Positions 1-6,405 of a DNA stretch of 64,000 nucleotides are shown piece after piece. A program made the translations under genes and the position numbers. Source of the stretch: Dissulfurimicrobium hydrothermale (GTDB lineage Bacteria > Desulfobacterota > Dissulfuribacteria > Dissulfuribacterales > Sh68). The stretch covers positions 1,458,306-1,522,305 of the forward strand of contig NZ_CP085041.1 in the NCBI RefSeq assembly GCF_022026155.1, in the 5' to 3' direction. The stretch's first letter is position 1. Each line of letters begins with the position of its first letter. Under the pieces are notes generated by a model. It ran no database searches and was not told the DNA's origin. It saw only the letters and a program-made list of their open reading frames with translations.

Positions 1-2
1 CC

Positions 3-542
3 CGCGGCTGCGGGAAAATCACCTGTCGGATCCATGGCACAGAGGATATAAGGCCACTGGATCTCATGACATCGTCCGGCTTAGAGGCTGTCTCTATTCT
101 GTCTGGAGTCTGCAATCTTCCAGTGAGCATAGCGCAAAGGCAGGCAAGGGCAGCGGAGAGGGAGATCGAGGCCTTAGTCGATGAGATCGGGATAGTACCG
201 ATAGAGTTGATAGACGCACGCAGACATGGGCCAGGCAAAGGTACTTTCTTATTTTTGAATTCAAGGAGAGGCGGTGTTGCAGCAGGTTTTACAGCGTTTG
301 GCGCACCAGGCAAGAAGGCGGAAGATGTGGGTAGAGAGGCGGCAAGGGCATTTTTGAAATATTTTGCCGCAAATGCCGCCCTGGATCCATATATTACTGA
401 TCAGATAGTTTTATATGCAGCCATCTGTAAGAAAAGATCTGTCTTTACGACATCTGAAATTACCAGTCACATGCTTACAAATCTCTGGGTCATAGAACAG
501 TTTATCCCTATTCGTTATCAAGTGGATGGGGATATCGGATAG
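3..542 (+). CDS. rtcA: RNA 3'-terminal phosphate cyclase, C-terminal part (5' end outside window)
   Basis: RtcA converts an RNA 3'-phosphate to a 2',3'-cyclic phosphate with ATP, in RNA repair. The reading frame is open from the first bases of the window, so only about 179 C-terminal residues are seen. The frame passes through RPLDL, then an SGVCNLPVSIAQRQ stretch like the family's SNLPxxVAERQ segment, then SRRGGVAAGFTAFGAPGKKAEDVG, equivalent to the family's GASALGKRG-type turn. Near the end it has DPYITDQ (family: D-x-x-L-A-D-Q) and NLWVIEQF (family: A-I-W-V-L-E-Q-F). The catalytic His of the family lies in a C-terminal H-T-x-T segment; here the corresponding stretch is ITSHMLTNLW. No RtcB is visible in the window. 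The recognition is good, but half the protein is missing. Confidence 0.88.
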   Translation, partial: RGCGKITCRIHGTEDIRPLDLMTSSGLEAVSILSGVCNLPVSIAQRQARAAEREIEALVDEIGIVPIELIDARRHGPGKGTFLFLNSRRGGVAAGFTAFGAPGKKAEDVGREAARAFLKYFAANAALDPYITDQIVLYAAICKKRSVFTTSEITSHMLTNLWVIEQFIPIRYQVDGDIG

Positions 543-764
543 TGTGAGCGATATAGGTAAATACTTTCAAGGCTGTCATTCAAAAAGTCTATTGTTTCAA
601 CTTGATCGATTAGTTATTCCAATTTGCCATTTATACAGCCTATCTGTAATTTTATGTGAAACATTAAGAAGGCGTATACCATTGGTCCGACCTGGCCCGA
701 CGTTTAAACAAAAAGGGTGTAAATGGTCTCTCGGTCTGTTTCCAGAAATTAGGATGCCAACGCA

Positions 765-780
765 GACTAGATATCTAGTC
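765..780. repeat. 16-bp perfect palindrome in the rtcA-reductase gap
   Basis: The bases at 765-780 read GACTAGATATCTAGTC, identical to their reverse complement. They lie 23 bases before the first possible start of the double-cubane reductase gene. The flanks add an 8-base inverted pair: GGTCCGAC at 684-691 and GTCGGACC at 778-785. The 684-692 block is itself a GGTC-C-GACC palindrome. The rest of the 543-802 gap has no convincing gene. The palindrome could be an operator for the reductase-activase-tRNA-selB run; no cognate regulator is visible. Confidence 0.6.
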
Positions 781-802
781 GGACCATAAACCTCTTTAAC
801 GG

Positions 803-2086
803 ATGGGCAGGGACATGTCAGAAATATACAATGGGATGTGGCAAAGACTAGGTCTTAACCTTGAGGCCCACCATGAGCTCTTGAAGACCCTGGGTGTTTT
901 CTATAGCGATATTTATCTCAGCCAGAAAGACAGACCAAAGGCCATGGAGTACTTCGATTTCGTCATGAGCGAGGTGCACGGCCTGCGTATCCAGGAGTTA
1001 CAGGAGGCCAAGGCAAATGGCAGAAGGGTTATCGGCACTTTTTGCGTATTCGTCCCTGAAGAATTGATCCTGGCTGTAGATGGGGTATGTATCGGGCTTT
1101 GTGCAGGTGCTGAGGTCGGCATCTACCAGGCCGAACAATATCTTCCAAGAAACACCTGCAGCCTCATCAAGTCATTTTTTGGGTTCAAGCTGGCCGGCCT
1201 CTGTCCCTTCACCAACTCCTGCGACTTGGTGATTGGAGAAACCACCTGTGACGGCAAAAAAAAGGCGTATGAGATATTTGGTGGATTTCAGCCTGTTTAT
1301 GTAATGGAGGTCCCGCAGACCAAAAGCGAGGCGGCTCACAGACTCTATGAATCAGAGGTCGTTCGGCTCAAAGATCACCTGGAGGCCGTATCTGGCAAAA
1401 AGATCACGGTGAAAGCCTTGAATCAGGCTATTCGGCTTGTCAACCGCAGGCGCCGCGGCCTTCAGAGGTTGAATCGATTGCGTTTTGCATCCCCTGCCCC
1501 TGTCAGCGGCCTGGATGCCCTGCTCGTAAATCAAGTGGCTTTTTATGATGATCCTGTTCGAGTGACAGAGGCCATAGAACGCCTATGCGACGAGATTGAA
1601 GACCGAATCAAGGCCAACCAGGGTGTCAAACCAGTCGGTGCGAAGCGCATATTGGTGTCGGGTTGCCCTATGGCCATACCCAACTGGAAGATTCCAATGA
1701 TAGTGGAACAGGCTGGTGCCGTGATAGTAGGCGAAGAAAGTTGTGTTGGCGAAAGGCATACGAAAAATACCGTAAAAGAAGACCTAACTGATCTGAACGA
1801 TATACTTCATGCCATAGCCCGACGCTATATGCAGATCGACTGTGCCACCTTCACCCCCAATGAAGAACGCATGGATCACATAATAGAATTGGTTCGCAAG
1901 ACAGAGGCGCAGGGCGTAATTCACTATGCCATCCAATTCTGCCAGCCCTATACCATAGAGGCCAAACGGGTTGAAGAACGTTTACGGTTGGAAGGTATTC
2001 AATACCTCAGGATCGAGACCGACTATTCTCTACAGGACTTGGAGGCCTTAAAGACACGCATAGAGGCATTTTTAGAGACATTATGA
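803..2086 (+). CDS. double-cubane-cluster anaerobic reductase / 2-hydroxyacyl-CoA dehydratase D-family protein
   Basis: This 427-residue protein belongs to the 2-hydroxyacyl-CoA dehydratase D (HgdB/YjiM) superfamily. Members of the double-cubane branch hold an [8Fe-9S] double cubane and reduce small substrates with electrons delivered by an ATP-dependent activase. Cysteines that may bind the cluster occur in TFCVFVPEE, the CPFTNSC pair, GETTCDGKKK, VSGCP, EESCVGER and YAIQFCQPY. The C-terminus TDYSLQDLEALKTRIEAF matches the family signature (T-D-Y-S ... L-x-T-R-I-E-A-F). The family pairing is confirmed by the next gene, its activase, 61 bases downstream. An alternative start is the ATG at 815; neither start has a strong Shine-Dalgarno site. 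The physiological substrate is unknown. The double-cubane subtype rather than a true CoA-dehydratase subunit is inferred from the presence of a single subunit. Confidence 0.85.
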   Translation: MGRDMSEIYNGMWQRLGLNLEAHHELLKTLGVFYSDIYLSQKDRPKAMEYFDFVMSEVHGLRIQELQEAKANGRRVIGTFCVFVPEELILAVDGVCIGLCAGAEVGIYQAEQYLPRNTCSLIKSFFGFKLAGLCPFTNSCDLVIGETTCDGKKKAYEIFGGFQPVYVMEVPQTKSEAAHRLYESEVVRLKDHLEAVSGKKITVKALNQAIRLVNRRRRGLQRLNRLRFASPAPVSGLDALLVNQVAFYDDPVRVTEAIERLCDEIEDRIKANQGVKPVGAKRILVSGCPMAIPNWKIPMIVEQAGAVIVGEESCVGERHTKNTVKEDLTDLNDILHAIARRYMQIDCATFTPNEERMDHIIELVRKTEAQGVIHYAIQFCQPYTIEAKRVEERLRLEGIQYLRIETDYSLQDLEALKTRIEAFLETL

Positions 2087-2147
2087 TCAGTCATATGCAA
2101 TCCATGTAGATGTAGACAAGCTGTGTTTAGTACTTTGGTCCCATAAA

Positions 2148-2963
2148 ATGATTACGACAGCAGGATTGGACATAGGTTCTCGCACTATAAAATTGGTCTT
2201 GATGCAAGACGGCGCTGGAATAGTTCACATGGAAAAGGAGGAGACCTCCTTTGATTATATGGACCAAACTAAAAGGATGTTGAAAGGCAAGGGATACGAG
2301 GCCATACTGGTTACCGGCTATGGCCGCCACCTGGTGGGCGAGGCCATGAAAATCGGCCGTATAACTGAGATCAAGGCCCATGCAGCCGGGGTACGTCAGC
2401 TCATTCCAGGGGTTCGCACCATACTGGACATCGGTGGTCAGGACACCAAGGTTATCTCCCTTGATTCAAGCGGTAAGGTGATACGGTTCGAGATGAACGA
2501 CCGCTGTGCAGCAGGTACGGGACGCTTTTTAGAGGTGATGTCCCAAGCAGTGGGTTGCAAAGTCTCTGAACTGGCCGACCTGGCCATGAAGGGCCGAGGA
2601 AATGTGGCTATCAACAGCCTATGCACGGTTTTTGCCGAGACAGAGGCAATCTCCCTAAAGGCCAGGGGTGCAAATCCAGAAGATGTAGCCAGCGCTATAG
2701 TTGATTCGGTGGTGCAGAGAGCGGCGGGCATGATCAAGCGAATCGGTCTTTCACCCACTGTTGCCTTTTGCGGCGGTGTAGCCCGAAACAAGGCAGTTGC
2801 GGCAGGGCTTGCCAAGTGCCTTGGAACGCTGGTCGTCACACCTGATGAGCCTGATTTTACTGGAGCTATTGGGGCCGCGATCTTGGCATTACAAAATATA
2901 CAACAAACGGGGGCGAAGGTGCTGGCGCATCCCGCGGGCTGCAAACCCGTCGGCCCTGTCTAA
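2148..2963 (+). CDS. HgdC/YjiL-type activase ATPase for the reductase
   Basis: A homodimeric ASKHA-fold ATPase with a bridging [4Fe-4S] cluster, which fires low-potential electrons into its partner enzyme. The sequence shows the N-terminal phosphate loop AGLDIGSRTIKLVL, the second nucleotide motif LDIGGQDTK at about 93-101, and the two cluster ligands Cys120 (NDRCAAGTGRF) and Cys159 (NSLCTVFAETE). An ATP-binding FCGGVARN follows near 188-195. It sits 61 bases after the reductase gene on the same strand and is probably co-transcribed. Oddly, its last 17 codons or so (from about residue 255) and its stop codon TAA at 2961-2963 lie inside the tRNA gene at 2909-2998. The tail GAKVLAHPAGCKPVGPV is therefore dictated by tRNA structure rather than by the family. 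The family core ends just before it, at GAIGAAILAL. Confidence 0.88.
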   Translation: MITTAGLDIGSRTIKLVLMQDGAGIVHMEKEETSFDYMDQTKRMLKGKGYEAILVTGYGRHLVGEAMKIGRITEIKAHAAGVRQLIPGVRTILDIGGQDTKVISLDSSGKVIRFEMNDRCAAGTGRFLEVMSQAVGCKVSELADLAMKGRGNVAINSLCTVFAETEAISLKARGANPEDVASAIVDSVVQRAAGMIKRIGLSPTVAFCGGVARNKAVAAGLAKCLGTLVVTPDEPDFTGAIGAAILALQNIQQTGAKVLAHPAGCKPVGPV

Positions 2964-2998
2964 AAAACAGGGAGGAGGTTCAATTCCCCTCGCCCCCT
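2909..2998 (+). tRNA. class II tRNA with GCA anticodon and tRNA-Sec-like body (Cys-type discriminator)
   Basis: The 90-base gene folds as follows. The acceptor is 8 bp (2909-2916 with 2990-2997). The D stem is 5 bp (2918-2922 with 2927-2931) with a 4-base TGGC loop. The anticodon stem is 2934-2938 with 2946-2950, and its loop CTGCAAA gives anticodon GCA at 2941-2943. The long variable arm has a 6-bp stem (2954-2959 with 2967-2972). The T arm has a TTCAATT loop and a 4-bp stem with A2976 bulged. An alternative reading is 7/5 with a G-T pair and an A-C mismatch. The discriminator base is T2998 and CCA is not encoded. The long variable arm and short D loop are tRNA-Sec traits. GCA and U73 are Cys identity elements of known tRNA-Cys. 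It starts inside the activase gene and ends 23 bases before selB. Candidates are a tRNA-Sec mimic charged with Cys, or a tRNA-Sec recoded to UGC/UGU. Confidence 0.85.
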
Positions 2999-3021
2999 TA
3001 TCATTACAATTTGCTGATTAC

Positions 3022-5004
3022 ATGAGAAATTCCATCATCATTGCAGTGATGGGACACGTTAAACATGGCAAGACTAGCCTTGTAAGGACATTGACAGGGG
3101 CCGAATTAAACCGCCATCCGGAAGAAAAAAGGCGTGGTCTTACTATAAATCCCGGTCACGCTGTCCTCCGTCTATCTTGCGGCCGGGAGATCTTTTTTGT
3201 AGATCTTCCAGGCCATCAAGAATACCTCCACAATGCAATCCGCGGACTCTGGGGTATTGATGCAGCGATACTTGTTGTCGCGGCCGATGAGGGGGTTATG
3301 CCCCAAACACGTGAACACCTCTCCATTGTCAGGCTCCTTGGGATCCCCAAGGTGATAGTTGCCCTTACAAAGACGGACAGGGTGGACGATGAACTCCTTG
3401 TTATGGCTGAAGAGGAGACGCGAGGGCTTATTTTTACCTCTCCTTATAAAAATGCCAGGATGATCCGTTTTTCTTCTAGGACGGGGCTTGGGAAAGATGA
3501 GCTTATAAATGCGGTCGAAGATGTTTTCAATCGCCTTCCGTCTCCAGATCCAGATCGGCCTTTTATGATGGCGATCGACCATGTCTTTTATAAAGACGGA
3601 CATGGGACTGTTGTGACTGGCTCGATAACCTCAGGGATTATTGGGGTTGATGATGAGGTTGAGATATATCCGTCAGGCATCAAGGACAGGATCAGATTGA
3701 TCCAGGCCGGGCATGAAACGAAAAAGGCAGTTACGGCCGGTATGAGAGCGGGGATAAATCTATCGGGAATCAGACATTATCAGATTAAACCAGGCGACCT
3801 CCTGGGAACCCCGGGCAAGATATGCCTGGGTCGATTCATAAATACCGAGCTGCATGTCCAAGACGATATCAAAAGGCCTATCAAAAACAATTCGGCCGTA
3901 AGATTATTCCTGGGAACAAAGTCATATATCTGCAAAATCGTCATAATAGAAAGACGAGATGCAATTATGCCTGGCGAAAAGGCATTGGTCCAATTAAGGC
4001 TCAGGGAACAGGCAGCGGCCCTGCCCTTTTCTCCTTTCATAGTTTCAGGACTCTCCCCTGAAGAGGTGCTCGGCGGCGGGCGCGTGCTGGAGATGACAAA
4101 CCGGAAGTGGAGGACAAGACACCAAGAGGGACTGGACCTCTTAGATGCACTCGCTCGAGGTTGCATTGAGGAGATTATAATCGCCTTATTAAAGGCAAGG
4201 CCTCTTTCAGTCATCACATTGGATGAATTTGCAATATCGTCAGGCTATCCTATCCGATTGGTAATCAATGCTATTTTGTCTCTATATAAAGACAATAAAA
4301 TCATCAAGATTTCGAATGGATTCTATCTATATAAACGTTTTCATATCTTAAAAAAGACCGCTGCAGATGAAATAAGGGCATATCACAAGCTATACCCTGC
4401 TAATGATGGAATGCCTATTGAGATGCTGAGGGCAAGATTTAAAGACCTGCCGGTTCAACTTATAGATACGCTTATTGCAGACATGATATTGCGGCGTACC
4501 ATTAAAAAAACAGACAATTTTTTAAGCCTGGCAGGGTTTAAGCCACAGCTGGGCGCTGATATTAAGGTCTTGACGAAGAAGGTCATGGCCATCGCAGAGA
4601 AGAGCTCTATAATGCCGGTCACTTTTCATTCAATGCTTGATCTATTGAAAATAGATGAAAAGCAGCTTTCAGACGCAATAAGATATCTGATAAAACAAGG
4701 CATGCTCGTTAGGGTCTACAAAAATAGGGGTGGTAACAGGGAAGAGTTTATGACACCTGACGCCTTGGATATAATCAAGGAAAGAGTAGCGCAACATATA
4801 TTAAAAAATGGCAGGCTTACACTTGAAGACGCCAAAGGCCTTTTCCCGCTTGGCAGGCGGATCATAAACATCCTCGATTATCTTGACTCCATTTCTTTCA
4901 CCCTAAATAAAGGCAATGCAGGGCGCGTCCTCTACCCAAGGCCCGTCTTTGTCGAAAGGAATCGGCAGGTACATTCGGTTCCATCCGACACGGATGGCTC
5001 TTAG
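3022..5004 (+). CDS. selB: selenocysteine-specific elongation factor SelB, divergent
   Basis: SelB is the EF-Tu-like GTPase that brings selenocysteinyl-tRNA to recoded codons by binding a SECIS hairpin. This 660-residue protein has domain I with a P-loop GHVKHGKT at 11-18, switch I RRGLTINPG, VDLPGHQ, the SelB-typical ADEGVMPQTREHL and the guanine motif LTKTD. These are followed by beta-barrel domains and, from about residue 400, the C-terminal winged-helix array. Length and order match the family. Odd features are Lys14, where nearly all translational GTPases have Asp (GHVDHGKT), and RGLTINPG, where typical SelBs have RGMTIDLG. The start ATG at 3022 puts the P-loop at residue 11, as is usual; no strong ribosome site is seen. 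The gene follows the unusual tRNA by 23 bases. No selA or selD lies in the window, so the rest of the pathway cannot be judged here. Confidence 0.88.
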   Translation: MRNSIIIAVMGHVKHGKTSLVRTLTGAELNRHPEEKRRGLTINPGHAVLRLSCGREIFFVDLPGHQEYLHNAIRGLWGIDAAILVVAADEGVMPQTREHLSIVRLLGIPKVIVALTKTDRVDDELLVMAEEETRGLIFTSPYKNARMIRFSSRTGLGKDELINAVEDVFNRLPSPDPDRPFMMAIDHVFYKDGHGTVVTGSITSGIIGVDDEVEIYPSGIKDRIRLIQAGHETKKAVTAGMRAGINLSGIRHYQIKPGDLLGTPGKICLGRFINTELHVQDDIKRPIKNNSAVRLFLGTKSYICKIVIIERRDAIMPGEKALVQLRLREQAAALPFSPFIVSGLSPEEVLGGGRVLEMTNRKWRTRHQEGLDLLDALARGCIEEIIIALLKARPLSVITLDEFAISSGYPIRLVINAILSLYKDNKIIKISNGFYLYKRFHILKKTAADEIRAYHKLYPANDGMPIEMLRARFKDLPVQLIDTLIADMILRRTIKKTDNFLSLAGFKPQLGADIKVLTKKVMAIAEKSSIMPVTFHSMLDLLKIDEKQLSDAIRYLIKQGMLVRVYKNRGGNREEFMTPDALDIIKERVAQHILKNGRLTLEDAKGLFPLGRRIINILDYLDSISFTLNKGNAGRVLYPRPVFVERNRQVHSVPSDTDGS

Positions 5005-5045
5005 ATCGACCGCTTGCAAAGGTGGATTTTTTAAGGGGGTCCCTT

Positions 5046-5618
5046 TTATTGGCTATTATATAGTAAAATAGCATTGCGCGGGTCCCACTTTTTGAAAAAA
5101 TGGTCCGTTGCGGTAGTCTTGCCTACCGGCATATGGCCATAGATAATGGAAAGTTGGTCTGCAGCCTTTGCCTTTGGTTCTTTATCTACGATCACTTTCC
5201 ACATAGCAGCCACAAGCCCTGATCTATCGGCACCTGACTGGCAATGTATCAATATAGGGCGTGGAGCGTTTTTGAATATCTTTACAAGTTTACGAACGTC
5301 ATCGTCTTTCAGCTCCCTCGATGCCGCCAGAGAGATGTCGTAATGAGCTACATGTTGTTCCCTACTGACCTCTAATTCTTCCACATACCACATTTTGCCG
5401 GTATTTTCTCCGCGCAGGTTGAGGATACTCCTGATGCCGTATTTTTTTATGTAATATTCGAGTTCATCCCTGTCCATCTGGGCGGATCTGTATGCCTCGC
5501 CGGGCGTAATTACATGGAAATTGCCCTGTTCCTCCATGTACAGTAAATATACTGTACCCAGAATGGCCAGTAATGAAAAAAGCGAAAGTATCGGGATGAA
5601 GAACTTAAATCTGCGCAT
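5046..5618 (-). CDS. membrane-anchored dual-specificity/tyrosine phosphatase-like protein
   Basis: This 190-residue protein has one N-terminal membrane segment (about residues 7-26: FFIPILSLFSLLAILGTVYL) followed by a cysteine-phosphatase fold. The signature loop is HCQSGADRSG, a C-x5-R motif with the catalytic Cys and phosphate-binding Arg. Upstream lie RSAQMDRDELEYYIKKYGI and SILNLRGE, typical of dual-specificity phosphatase-like proteins. The active domain probably faces the periplasm. The start is firm: an AGGAGG box lies 6 bases before the ATG at 5618. The gene converges on selB with 41 bases between the stop codons. The substrate is unknown; phospholipid or carbohydrate phosphates are as possible as phosphoproteins. 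Confidence 0.8.
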   Translation of the reverse strand: MRRFKFFIPILSLFSLLAILGTVYLLYMEEQGNFHVITPGEAYRSAQMDRDELEYYIKKYGIRSILNLRGENTGKMWYVEELEVSREQHVAHYDISLAASRELKDDDVRKLVKIFKNAPRPILIHCQSGADRSGLVAAMWKVIVDKEPKAKAADQLSIIYGHMPVGKTTATDHFFKKWDPRNAILLYNSQ

Positions 5619-6017
5619 TTGTGCCTCCTAATAGGACACCTTGAAGAATAGGTTTCACGGCCATGTTGTCTCTTGCTGGTCTGGCTGACTCCGATACCTC
5701 GAAAATGAGGCGTGATAGCCTATGTCTTGCTTGCGGACAGGACTGTCTACGCCGGAAAAGGGGGGTGCCGGACCCATTCAGAGCATTGACGGGTTATACA
5801 ATGACCTTGAATTATTAGATGTATCATTCGTTAAAAGAGCATATAGCGGGATGCATATCTAGATAACTGATTAATATTAACTTCGTCAATATTCTATGAA
5901 AATTATAATACTAAATTAATTTAATGTTCATTTTTTTATAATATTCTTTTTGTATTTTTTGTATGGAAATAGAAGAAGCAGAAACTGTTAAATAATAATT
6001 AAGGGGGTGCTAAAAAG
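5619..6017. other. 399-base gap between divergent phosphatase and PepSY genes
   Basis: I see no gene here. The left half (to about 5810) has ordinary base composition with two short inverted repeats: CTC-GAAAAT-GAG near 5698-5711 and GACAG-GA-CTGTC near 5738-5749. The right half, from about 5840, is very AT-rich and holds several TATAAT-like blocks (for example 5937-5942) that could serve the PepSY gene. No known riboswitch was recognised. Confidence 0.5.
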
Positions 6018-6362
6018 ATGAAGAGGATAATAACGATTGTTACAATTGGCGTTGCCTTAACTGCTGTTATCGCCATTGATGGCGTTTATACAAGTGAAGC
6101 AAATCAAGGTGCGGCAACGACCGCTGCCCGTACCTTTAATGGTTGGCAGTATGCCGGAAGCGCCAAGATCGACCTTAATGCAGCCCGTCGTATTGCCCAA
6201 AAGGCCTTTGCCGGCGATATACTCTCTGAGGAACTGGAACATGAAGGCGGTGGCAGCGGTCTGCGCTATTCCTTTGATATCCGCAAGAATGGTATCACCC
6301 ATGAGGTGGGTGTGGACGCTGTGACAGGAAAGGTGTTGGAAAATTCGGTGGAAGGTCGCTAA
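6018..6362 (+). CDS. small exported PepSY-domain protein
   Basis: This 114-residue protein has a signal peptide (Lys-Arg start, hydrophobic stretch to about residue 24) and one PepSY domain (about 48-114). The domain reads KIDLNAARRIAQKAF, then RYSFDIRKNGITHEVGVDAVTGKVL, the family's pattern of a first helix (A-x-x-I-A) followed by a Y-x-F/V-x-x-x-D-A-x-T-G-x-V hairpin. Such proteins act in the periplasm, perhaps as peptidase inhibitors or sensor accessories, and often sit beside metal-resistance genes. Here the metal efflux operon is its convergent neighbour, 43 bases away. A GGGGGTG ribosome site lies before the ATG. Confidence 0.82.
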   Translation: MKRIITIVTIGVALTAVIAIDGVYTSEANQGAATTAARTFNGWQYAGSAKIDLNAARRIAQKAFAGDILSEELEHEGGGSGLRYSFDIRKNGITHEVGVDAVTGKVLENSVEGR

Positions 6363-6405
6363 GGCTCTACCAAGCAATCTGTCATGTGATTCAAAAAGGC
6401 CTTCT

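Noticed and set aside
526-789. An open frame after rtcA
   Set aside because: It overlaps the rtcA end, has no family match or ribosome site, and crosses the palindrome at 765-780.
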